Shown: piece after piece, positions 1-7,564 of the stretch | Position numbering within the stretch: the stretch's first letter is position 1 | Layout: every line of letters starts with the position of its first letter | From: a bacterium | GTDB lineage: Bacteria > Krumholzibacteriota > Krumholzibacteriia > LZORAL124-64-63 | NCBI GenBank assembly: GCA_003353795.1 | Contig: PIVY01000012.1 | Coordinates: 1-46,655 of the forward strand | DNA: 46,655 nt | Reading direction: 5' to 3' | Made by a program: the position numbers and the translations under genes | Notes under the pieces: generated by a model | Told to the model about the DNA's origin: nothing | Seen by the model: the letters and a program-made list of their open reading frames with translations, nothing else | The model's database searches: none

Positions 1-2
1 AC

Positions 3-947
3 CACTGGGACGGAACGAGTTGGGAACGGCAGAGCAGCCCCGTAGCGGAGCCGCTCACCAGCGTGTGGGGCGATGGATCCGGCACGATCTACATCACCGG
101 TCATCGAGGCGTGATCCTGCGCAACACCGGCGGCGGCTGGAATCGCATGGAAAGCGGCACTGTCGAGAATCTCTTCGACATCAATACTTATCAGGGCACG
201 GTCATGGCCTGCGGGTTCGAGAGCGCGCTCCGGCAGCTGGACGGCAGCAACTGGTCGGCCGCCCCCACGGAAGTCTTCATCCGAGATGCCGAGCAAGCCG
301 TGATCGACACGCTGTACCTCGGCGACCCGGACGAGGAGGACAACCGGATCGAATCCCTGACCACGGTGGCCGAGTACGGCGTGGCCGGTGCCGACGGAGC
401 GGTCCTCATGGAGGACCCGGAGACGGCCTGGCAGCTGCGCCGGGTCACCGGTGGCCGCGACTGGGTGACCTGCGGCACCTCGGACGAACGCATCGGTGGC
501 AACAACATCGGCACCGACGACGGCCGGCTCTTCCAGCTCGGTGAATCGGACGGTCGCCTGGTCTGGAACGAACGCCCCAGCCCCGCGCGCGGAACCCGTG
601 TCTACGGCCTCTACGCCGACGCTGCCGATACGGTCTGGGCCGCCACCGAGGACGGCCGCGTCACGCGCGTGGAACCTGGCAACGGCAACGACGGTCTGCC
701 CGTGCTGCTCTACGAGGACGGCCTGTCGTTCTACGACATCTGGGGCTCCAGCGGCTCCGACCTCTACGCTGTCGGCATCAATGGACGCGTGGTCCACTAT
801 CACGAAGTTTCCCCGGGCCTGTACGGATGGGAGCTCGAGGAGCTTCCCGACCTGCCCGTGGTCAAGAGCCTGTCCGACAAGAACGGTGGCCCGGCCTTCG
901 ACAAGTTCGGACGCGCGTTCGACGATGTCGAAAGACTGGACCCCTGA
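3..947 (+). CDS. Secreted beta-propeller-like repeat protein, 3' part only
   Basis: The reading frame is open from the left edge of the window, so the start lies outside; about 314 codons are present. The visible product contains blades of the type W-D-G-x-x-W ... S-V-W-G-x-G-S-G-x-x-Y-x-x-G-x-x-G, seen at the left edge and again near the end (DIWGSSGSDLYAVGINGRV). Such repeats build YCF48/BNR-like propellers in exported proteins. No catalytic motif is visible and no function can be assigned. A perfect 10-bp hairpin follows 23 bases after the stop. The repeat class is clear; the role and the N-terminal half are unknown. Confidence 0.7.
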   Translation, partial: HWDGTSWERQSSPVAEPLTSVWGDGSGTIYITGHRGVILRNTGGGWNRMESGTVENLFDINTYQGTVMACGFESALRQLDGSNWSAAPTEVFIRDAEQAVIDTLYLGDPDEEDNRIESLTTVAEYGVAGADGAVLMEDPETAWQLRRVTGGRDWVTCGTSDERIGGNNIGTDDGRLFQLGESDGRLVWNERPSPARGTRVYGLYADAADTVWAATEDGRVTRVEPGNGNDGLPVLLYEDGLSFYDIWGSSGSDLYAVGINGRVVHYHEVSPGLYGWELEELPDLPVVKSLSDKNGGPAFDKFGRAFDDVERLDP

Positions 948-970
948 TCGGACCAGACGATTCCCCCGGC

Positions 971-996
971 GAGCCCGGCCCTTGTTGGCCGGGCTC
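971..996 (+). terminator. Rho-independent-type hairpin after the beta-propeller gene
   Basis: A perfect 10-bp GC-rich stem (971-980 with 987-996) encloses a 6-base loop. The T-run is poor (ATTCCT). It separates the beta-propeller gene from the M3 peptidase gene that starts 31 bases later. Confidence 0.6.
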
Positions 997-1027
997 ATTC
1001 CTGTCCCCACCCCCTGGAGGTCCCCCC

Positions 1028-2950
1028 ATGTTCCCGCGCGCCAACACCAGGCTGTTGCGACTCGCGCTGGTGGCTTGCAGCCTGCTCCTGACGCTGACCG
1101 CCACCGCGTACACCCCCGATGCGGCCGCCCCCCGCTCCGAGATTCCCACCGAGTATCAGTGGCAGTGGGAACACATCTTCCCCACGCTCGACGCCTGGGA
1201 AGCTGAGCTTGCCGCGTTCGAGCAGGACATCCCCACGCTCGAGTCGTACAAGGGCCAGTTGGGCGACTCGCCCGAGACCCTGAAGGCCGCCCAGGACCAG
1301 GTCTATGCCATGCTGAACCGCTTCTACCGGTTGATGATCTACGCGCAGCTGCGTTTCGACATCAACCAGGGCGACAGCGAGGCCCGCACCCGGCAGGGTC
1401 GCGTGGGTCAGCTGGGTCCCAAGTTCAGCCAGGCCACCAGCTGGATGCAGCCCGAACTGCTGACGATTCCTCGCGAGACCATCGAGGCCTGGATGGCCGA
1501 TGACGCGGACCTCGCCCAGTGGAAGTATTCCTTCGAGGAGATGTGGCGCACGCAGTCGCACACTCTCGATGCCAGCGGCGAGCGCCTCATGGCCACCACC
1601 GGCCGCATGCGCGGCACCCCCAGCGACGCCCACGAGGCGCTCCTGGGCGTGGACATCGAGTTCCCCGAGATCATCGGCGTCGACGGCCTGCCGCAGCCGC
1701 TGACCCTGAACAACTTCGGAACCCTGCGCGCCGCCCCGACCTACGCGGTACGCCGCCAGGCTGCCGAGAACTTCTTCGGCACGCTGCGGTCCTACGAGAC
1801 CACCTTCTCGGTGCTGCTCGACGGTGTGGTCAAGGGCCACCTCGCGACCAAGGAAGCCCGCGGCTACGACAGTTGCCTGCAGGCCTCCCTCGACGGCGAC
1901 AACATCTCGCCCCAGACCTACGAGAACCTCATCAACACCGTACGCGAGAACCTGCCCGAGACCCTGCACAAGTACGTGGCCCTGCGCCGCGAGATCCTGG
2001 GCCTCGAGGGTCCGCTGGACTTCGCGAACCTCTACAACCCGCTGCTCGAGGACGTGGAGCAGCCCATGACCTATGCGCAGGCCATCGAGGTCATCACCAG
2101 TGGCCTCGAGCCCCTGGGCACGGAGTACGTGGAGCAGGCCAGGATCGGCATGGATCCCGCCAGCGGTTGGACCGACGTCTATCCCAACGAGGACAAGCGT
2201 TCGGGCGCCTACAGCAACGGCGGCCTTGCGGCCGACATCCATCCCTTCGTGCTGCAGAACTACGATGACACCATGGACGCCATGTTCACCACCGCCCACG
2301 AGTACGGCCATGCCATGCACAGCTGGTACTCCAGCAACGAGCAGCCTCGCCAGTACCGCGGCTACACCACGTTCCTGGCCGAGATCGCCTCGACCTGCAA
2401 CGAGGCCCTGGTGACCAACCACCTGCTCGAGAAGTACAAGAAGGACACGGCCATGAAGCTCCTGCTGCTGAACCAGCGGCTGGAGTCGATCCGCCTGACC
2501 ATCTTCCGCCAGACCCTGTTCGCCGACTTCGAGCTGCAGTTCCACATGCACGCCGAAGCCGGCAATCCGCTGACCGCGGACTGGCTCAACGCCAAGTACA
2601 AGGAGCTCATCGAGCTGTACTACGGCCCCGAGTTCGCCATGGGTGAGAACGACGAGTGCGAGTGGATGTTCATCCCCCACTTCTACTACAACTTCTACGT
2701 CTTCAGCTACGCGACGGGCCTCACCAGTGGCATCGCCCTGGCCGAACGCATCGACGACAAGGGCGACAAGGCCGCCCAGCAGTACGTCGACGGCATGCTG
2801 AAGGCCGGCTCGAGCGCACCGCCGCTGGACATCCTGCGCAACGCGGGCGTGGATCTCGAGACGCCGGCGCCGATCCAGGCCGCCATGGACCTCTTCGCCG
2901 AGACTGTGGAGGAGTTCGAGAAGACCTGGGTGAAGGCGAACAAGCAGTAA
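1028..2950 (+). CDS. Secreted M3-family oligoendopeptidase (PepF-like zinc metallopeptidase)
   Basis: This 640-residue product is a zinc-dependent oligopeptidase of family M3. The zinc motif is H424-E-Y-G-H428, and the third ligand is probably E452 in the AEIAS motif downstream. Residues 1-27 form a signal peptide (Arg-rich start, then a Leu/Ala/Val core), so the enzyme probably acts in the periplasm or outside the cell, unlike cytosolic PepF. The ATG at 1028 was chosen because CTGGAGG lies just upstream and because it gives the signal peptide; an in-frame ATG further upstream would overlap the hairpin at 971-996. Its job is probably to trim oligopeptides before uptake, which fits the other peptidases and the peptide-type transporter in the window. 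The family is certain; the substrate range is not. Confidence 0.93.
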   Translation: MFPRANTRLLRLALVACSLLLTLTATAYTPDAAAPRSEIPTEYQWQWEHIFPTLDAWEAELAAFEQDIPTLESYKGQLGDSPETLKAAQDQVYAMLNRFYRLMIYAQLRFDINQGDSEARTRQGRVGQLGPKFSQATSWMQPELLTIPRETIEAWMADDADLAQWKYSFEEMWRTQSHTLDASGERLMATTGRMRGTPSDAHEALLGVDIEFPEIIGVDGLPQPLTLNNFGTLRAAPTYAVRRQAAENFFGTLRSYETTFSVLLDGVVKGHLATKEARGYDSCLQASLDGDNISPQTYENLINTVRENLPETLHKYVALRREILGLEGPLDFANLYNPLLEDVEQPMTYAQAIEVITSGLEPLGTEYVEQARIGMDPASGWTDVYPNEDKRSGAYSNGGLAADIHPFVLQNYDDTMDAMFTTAHEYGHAMHSWYSSNEQPRQYRGYTTFLAEIASTCNEALVTNHLLEKYKKDTAMKLLLLNQRLESIRLTIFRQTLFADFELQFHMHAEAGNPLTADWLNAKYKELIELYYGPEFAMGENDECEWMFIPHFYYNFYVFSYATGLTSGIALAERIDDKGDKAAQQYVDGMLKAGSSAPPLDILRNAGVDLETPAPIQAAMDLFAETVEEFEKTWVKANKQ

Positions 2951-2972
2951 GGCAGAATCGCCAGCCTGATAT

Positions 2973-3006
2973 AGAGAGCCCCCGGCCTTCTGGTCGGGGG
3001 CTCTCT
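2973..3006 (+). terminator. Terminator of the M3 peptidase gene, shared with the convergent beta-barrel gene
   Basis: A perfect 12-bp stem (2973-2984 with 2995-3006) with a 10-base loop is followed by TCTC. It lies between two convergent genes, so it can serve both strands. Confidence 0.8.
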
Positions 3007-3031
3007 TCTCATCCGAACCGGCGAGACGGGA

Positions 3032-3784
3032 TCACAGCTCCAGGACGACGGCGACGTCGGCGTAGAAGCCGCTGAAGTTGAACTTCAATTCGTTGCCGTC
3101 GGCGTCGAGGGCAGGCCCCTCGTAGTACGGAATGTCGCTGCCCGAGCGCTCACCGGAGAAGGTGCCAAGATCACGGTAGCGGTAGCCGAACTCCAACGTG
3201 ACCACGGCGCCGCGACTGATCTGGTACCAGTGGCCCACGCCGGCGCCGAGACTGAGGCTCGATCCCGTGTAGCTGCTGGACCATTGAGAATTCTGCTGGT
3301 TCGAAGCATCGTCGAACGAGACGATCTCGCTGAATTTTCCGAGGCCAGCGCCGGCGGTGGCCGCGACGAACGTCCCCGATGTGGTGACGAGGTAGCGTCC
3401 CTTGGCGGAGATGTCGATCAGGTCGACCTGGGGCCTATAGTAGGAGTGCCCCTCGATGGTCGAGTAGTCGCCGTTGATCTTCTGGCTGGAGTGGCTGCCG
3501 ACCACGCTGAGCAGGAAACGGTCCGACAGCTTCTTACCGAACTCGAACAGAACCTCCAGATCCCAACCGAAGCTCTGGATCTCCGTGTTCTGCGCGTTGA
3601 CCAGCCGCATGGAATCCTGCTGCTGGACCGCAACGTAGTCGTTGACGGCACTGAGGGACGGGTTAACGAAGCCGGCCCCGAAGGAGAAGAACCAGGGGCG
3701 CTTCGGCTCCTCTTCCTGGCCCATGGCGGACGAGGCCGCGAGGACGGCGACCAGGACGATGACGACGGTGTAGCGCAATTTCAT
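3032..3784 (-). CDS. Outer-membrane beta-barrel protein (porin-like fold), hypothetical
   Basis: The 250-residue product begins with a clear signal peptide (MKLRYTVVIVLVAVLAASSAMG, cleavage probably near residue 22). The rest alternates polar and apolar residues with many aromatic and glycine positions, as in small 8-strand outer-membrane barrels; the final strand is FYADVAVVLEL. It ends in leucine rather than the usual phenylalanine. A G-rich ribosome site (GGGGGG-acc-ATG) supports the start, and a candidate promoter lies at 3835-3863. It is monocistronic between two hairpins. I do not recognise a specific family. The fold call is made from sequence pattern only. Confidence 0.65.
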   Translation of the reverse strand: MKLRYTVVIVLVAVLAASSAMGQEEEPKRPWFFSFGAGFVNPSLSAVNDYVAVQQQDSMRLVNAQNTEIQSFGWDLEVLFEFGKKLSDRFLLSVVGSHSSQKINGDYSTIEGHSYYRPQVDLIDISAKGRYLVTTSGTFVAATAGAGLGKFSEIVSFDDASNQQNSQWSSSYTGSSLSLGAGVGHWYQISRGAVVTLEFGYRYRDLGTFSGERSGSDIPYYEGPALDADGNELKFNFSGFYADVAVVLEL

Positions 3785-3834
3785 GGTCCCCCCTGACGAT
3801 AGGGATTGAGGTTCCGGCGACTGTCTCGATGGCC

Positions 3835-3863
3835 ATCCTGAGCCCGAACTGGCCTGGAGTCAA
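3835..3863 (-). promoter_or_regulatory. Candidate sigma-70 promoter of the beta-barrel gene
   Basis: On the minus strand TTGACT (3858-3863) and CAGGAT (3835-3840) are separated by 17 bases, about 50 bases before the start codon. The -35 matches 5 of 6 and the -10 only 3 of 6, so this is a modest candidate. Confidence 0.35.
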
Positions 3864-3892
3864 TACAGGGATTGGCGGCGCCGACGGACGCG

Positions 3893-3925
3893 AAACGGCC
3901 CGCCGGCGCCAGGGCCAGCGGGCCG
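3893..3925 (-). terminator. Terminator of the metallo-hydrolase gene
   Basis: An 8-bp GC stem (3896-3903 with 3918-3925) lies about 37 bases after the stop of the 3963-5180 gene. On the minus strand it is followed by TTT. Confidence 0.5.
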
Positions 3926-3962
3926 AATCCACATCCGGAGGCGGACCAATGCCGCTCCGGCT

Positions 3963-5180
3963 CTACTTCTTCGGCATCGGCGGCGGCGTGTAGCCCTTCC
4001 ACTTGCCGTCGAGCACCATCTGCGACGGGCTCTTGTCGTCGGACCGGGGCGCGTCGACGTAGGCCTGGGTCACGTCGGGCGGCAAGACGTACTCGTCGAT
4101 GATCGCCATGCGCACCACGATGTTCTCCTTGGTGACGTTGATCACCATGAGGTCGCGAGCCAGGGCCAGCGGGCCGTCGTAGGTGGAGCGGACTCCATCC
4201 ATGATGGCGGCGTTGTTCTCGGGCGACTGCACCGAGTGGTAGCCTACGGCCAGCCGCGGTTTCACCTGCGACATCACCTTGCCGAACGCCGACGGCTCGG
4301 TGTGGATGCGCGTCGATACGTAGGTCGCCTGGGCCATGCTCCAGCCGAAGTAGGTCGCCAGGGCAGCCGGCGGCAGGAACGCCTCGTGCGAGGCCACATC
4401 GGCGTTCATGGCGTGCTCGATGTACCACTTGTTCGGGTAGGTGTCGCCACCGAAGACGTACTTGAGGCCGTTCCACTCGAGGCCGAAGCTCACCGCGCCG
4501 TCGAGGCTATGGATGGCCGGCCAGGAGCGAATGGTCACACCGTTCTCCTGGTAGACGATCTCGTTCTCCTGCATGAAGGGGAATTCGTGGACCTCGATCT
4601 GGCCGCCGGCGTCGGGCAGCGCGCCGCTACGGGTGGCGATATCCCACGCGTAGCCGGCCTTCATGCCGTCGATGAAGGTCTTGGACCCCAACTCGGGCGT
4701 GGCACCCGTGGGACCGTAGAAATGGATCGGCGAATACCGGCCGGACAGCCAGCTGCCAATGTGCAAGGCCATGAAATCGCCCACGTGATCCACGTGCAGG
4801 TGGCTGGCGAAGACCTTGTCGATGCGCGAGAAATCGGGCCGCAACGAGAACAGGTTGGCGAGCATGCCGGAGCCGCAGTCGAAGAGGAACATGTCGCCGT
4901 TGCCGAGCTCGACCAGATACGAGATCGACACCGCGGCGCGGGTCTGGTTGGGCATGCCGGTGCCGAGAGCGGTGATCCGCATCTCGTCCTTGCCGAGAAG
5001 CTCGGTGTTGGGGAAGTAGCTCGCAGGGTACTGACCGTCGACGATCGGCGCTGCGGTCCGGCCCTTCGGAACGGCGCCCTGGGCTGAAGCGTCGCGGACG
5101 GCGACGATCGAGATGGCGAGCCCGACAACCACACAAACGGTTATTGGCATGAGCCAGGCAAATCTGCGCTTCGGAAGCAT
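3963..5180 (-). CDS. Exported metallo-beta-lactamase-fold hydrolase
   Basis: The product of 405 residues has a signal peptide (about residues 1-34, ending in DASAQG) followed by an MBL-fold domain. The metal motif H127-L-H-V-D131-H132 is intact, and a further metal Asp (FGGDTYPN) and a C-terminal His (VGYH) are visible. ATG at 5180 was preferred over an in-frame GTG at 5189 because AAGGAG ends 8 bases before the ATG and overlaps the GTG. Proteins of this exported type include ones annotated as GntH-like in guanitoxin clusters, but no other such gene is here, so a specific reaction should not be assumed. The substrate is unknown. Confidence 0.85.
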   Translation of the reverse strand: MLPKRRFAWLMPITVCVVVGLAISIVAVRDASAQGAVPKGRTAAPIVDGQYPASYFPNTELLGKDEMRITALGTGMPNQTRAAVSISYLVELGNGDMFLFDCGSGMLANLFSLRPDFSRIDKVFASHLHVDHVGDFMALHIGSWLSGRYSPIHFYGPTGATPELGSKTFIDGMKAGYAWDIATRSGALPDAGGQIEVHEFPFMQENEIVYQENGVTIRSWPAIHSLDGAVSFGLEWNGLKYVFGGDTYPNKWYIEHAMNADVASHEAFLPPAALATYFGWSMAQATYVSTRIHTEPSAFGKVMSQVKPRLAVGYHSVQSPENNAAIMDGVRSTYDGPLALARDLMVINVTKENIVVRMAIIDEYVLPPDVTQAYVDAPRSDDKSPSQMVLDGKWKGYTPPPMPKK

Positions 5181-5189
5181 CGTAATCAC

Positions 5190-5581
5190 TCCTTCGGTTT
5201 TCGCCGCGACGCGCGGCCGCGAATCGCCGACCAGAGTCCGGACAGATCACGTGTCATCGAATCCAGGCCGAACACCGGGACAATATGCCATATCTATGCG
5301 CGGAAAAGCGATACGCCGACGACTATACATGATCGGTCGTCCAATCACCAAGCGGAGTTCGAGAAGACATCGCAGCAGGCCAATAAAGAGTCGATCGCCT
5401 CGACCGACTGGTCGGGGCTCTTCATGTGTGTGTGGACGGGGACACGGCCGGGGACGTGTGCCGCCGGACACGCTCGTCGTTCGTGATCCACCAACCCGTT
5501 CCCCCGCAACACCCTACGCCATCACACATTCGGCGCGTTTCCTGCGGTACCTCGGTGGAGGCTTCAACCAGGAGGAACGCC
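5190..5581. other. Divergent intergenic region, about 400 bp
   Basis: This is the longest gene-free stretch of the window, between the divergent metallo-hydrolase and VIT/VWA genes. I see no tRNA, no convincing consensus promoter and no convincing small gene. Positions 5354-5368 repeat 15 bases of the 3' end of the M3 peptidase gene (2911-2925). A short GC-rich hairpin with a GGTCGGGGCTCTT right side follows at about 5400-5422, faintly recalling that gene's terminator. Confidence 0.5.
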
Positions 5582-7564
5582 ATGACCCGCGCCACGACGA
5601 CCCCGGTGATACTCGCCCTCGCCCTCGTCCTCGCTGCCAATGCCTCGGCCGATGAGGTCGCCGGAATCCTCTATGGCCGCTGCGGCCTGGACGCCACGCC
5701 GCGGGCCCTCCCCCTCGAACATACCGACGTCGTCATCGACGTCACCGCTGGGATCGCGCGCACCGAGGTCGTGCAGCGCTTCCGTAACGACCTCGACCGT
5801 CCGCTAGAGGCCGTCTACATCTTTCCGCTGCCGAGCGAGGCGGCCGTCGACGGCTTCGAGTTGCGGTTCGCCGACCGGACCATCCGCAGCGTGGTCCAGC
5901 GCCGAGAACAGGCGCAGGCCACGTACCAGCAGGCGCGTCGAGAGGGTCGCCGTGCCGCACTGCTCGAACAGGAGCGCCCGAACATCTTCACCACGTCGGT
6001 GGCGAACCTGGCGCCGGGCGAGACCGTGGAGGTGGCGTTCTCCTACGTGGAGGCGCTCGCCTTTTCACGCGATCGCTACACGGTGACCTTTCCCATGGTG
6101 GTGGGGACCCGCTACATCCCGCTCGGGTTGCCGACCTACGGCGACCTCCTGCCGCGACCGCCGGATCCGCTGCGCCTCAACCCCCCGGTCCTCCATCCAG
6201 CCCTGGACCCGGGCCACCGCGTCGCCCTGGCGGTGACGGTGACCGGGCTGCCGCTGGCCGATCTCGTCTCGACCACCCACGCCATCGCCGTCGACCGCGG
6301 CACCCACGGCATCCGCGTGACCCCGGCCCGCGGCGACGTGATGGCCGACAGCGAATTCCGTCTCGATCTGCTCGTGGAATCCGGGGCGACCCCCGAAGCT
6401 AGTTTCGTCAGGACCGATGTCGAAGGCGGGTCATACGGCCTCCTCAGCGTCTTCCCACTGGTAGACGAATCCGCCGCGGCGGCACCGGTCATGCCGCGGG
6501 ACGTGGTCTTCCTCATCGACACCAGCGGCTCCATGTCCGGCGAGTCGATCGGGCAGGCTCAGGCCGGCCTGAGCCGCTGCCTCGACCTGCTTCGTCCCGA
6601 GGACCGGTTCACCATCGTCCGCTTCGCCTCGAACCATTCGGCGTTCAGCCCGGTCCTGCGCCGGGCCACGCCCGACAAGATCGAGGCGGCGCGCTGGTAC
6701 GTGGACGGTCTCACCGCCGAGGGCGGCACCGAGATGCAGCCCGCTCTCAGGTACGCGCTCGATCATTCCCACGATCCCGGTCGCATGCCGCTGGTGGTCT
6801 TCCTGACCGACGGCGACGTGGGCAACGAGGCCTCGCTGCTGGCATTGCTCGCACGTGAGATCGGGCCGCACCGCCTATTCACCTTCGGTATCGGCAGTGC
6901 GCCGAACGCGTTTCTCGTGCACCGCATGGCTGAAGCGGGCCGAGGCCAGTCGCGCTTCATCGCCTCCCACGAGGACATCGGTCGCGTGATCTCTGATCTG
7001 TTCGCCACCCTCGATCAGCCCGTGCTCACCGACGTGACCGTCACCTGGCCGGCCGCCTCGATCTCCCAGTATCCCGACCGTTGCCCCGACGTGTTCGCAG
7101 ACCGCCCGCTGCAACTCGTGGTGCGCTCCGGCGAACCGCTCACAGGCAACGCCATGGTCACCGGGCTCCTCGCCGGCCGGCGAGTCTCCTACCCCGTGGA
7201 CCTCGCCGCCGCAGCAACGGGTGATCATCCGGCCATCGGCACCCTTTTCGGCCGCGCGCACCTCAGGTCGCTCATGCTCGACCTCATGCAGGCCGACTCC
7301 GGCGCCGACAGGGAGGCGCTCGAAGCCGAAGCCACGTCGGTGGCCCTGGCGCATCAACTGGTATCGCGTTTCACGTCGCGCGTGGCGGTGGAAGAGCAGA
7401 CCCACGTCGAGGCCGGCGACCTGATCGCCGTGCGGGTTCCAGTGGCGTCGCCGCGTGGCTGGCAATTGCACGCCACGGCCACGAGCGATCCGCTCCGGCT
7501 CCTGCTGGGCGCGGCATTGTTCCTGCTCGCGGTCGCCGCTAAGAGGTCGAGCCGTGAAGCGTAG
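5582..7564 (+). CDS. VIT and VWA domain surface protein, sortase target type
   Basis: The 660-residue product has a signal peptide (about residues 1-23), a VIT domain (about 30-170, with the YIFPLPSEAAVDGFE motif) and a VWA domain from about residue 300 whose MIDAS motif D-T-S-G-S is intact in FLIDTSGSMSG. The C-terminus is a hydrophobic helix followed by KRSSREA, preceded by L629-H-A-T-A. This matches the layout of the marine proteobacterial sortase target family (TIGR03788), whose sorting signal is LPxTA-like; here Pro is replaced by His. An AGGAGG ribosome site lies just before the ATG. The gene overlaps the next one, a sortase, by 11 bases, so the two are translationally coupled. The family is well supported; actual anchoring is inferred. 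Confidence 0.9.
   Translation: MTRATTTPVILALALVLAANASADEVAGILYGRCGLDATPRALPLEHTDVVIDVTAGIARTEVVQRFRNDLDRPLEAVYIFPLPSEAAVDGFELRFADRTIRSVVQRREQAQATYQQARREGRRAALLEQERPNIFTTSVANLAPGETVEVAFSYVEALAFSRDRYTVTFPMVVGTRYIPLGLPTYGDLLPRPPDPLRLNPPVLHPALDPGHRVALAVTVTGLPLADLVSTTHAIAVDRGTHGIRVTPARGDVMADSEFRLDLLVESGATPEASFVRTDVEGGSYGLLSVFPLVDESAAAAPVMPRDVVFLIDTSGSMSGESIGQAQAGLSRCLDLLRPEDRFTIVRFASNHSAFSPVLRRATPDKIEAARWYVDGLTAEGGTEMQPALRYALDHSHDPGRMPLVVFLTDGDVGNEASLLALLAREIGPHRLFTFGIGSAPNAFLVHRMAEAGRGQSRFIASHEDIGRVISDLFATLDQPVLTDVTVTWPAASISQYPDRCPDVFADRPLQLVVRSGEPLTGNAMVTGLLAGRRVSYPVDLAAAATGDHPAIGTLFGRAHLRSLMLDLMQADSGADREALEAEATSVALAHQLVSRFTSRVAVEEQTHVEAGDLIAVRVPVASPRGWQLHATATSDPLRLLLGAALFLLAVAAKRSSREA

Noticed and set aside
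995..2680. A 561-codon minus-strand frame opposite the M3 peptidase
   Set aside because: It is an antisense shadow; the plus strand has a complete peptidase with signal peptide and zinc motif.
3963..5180. Beta-lactamase or guanitoxin-pathway function for the metallo-hydrolase
   Set aside because: Only the general MBL fold and export signal can be seen; there are no neighbouring biosynthetic genes to support a specific substrate.
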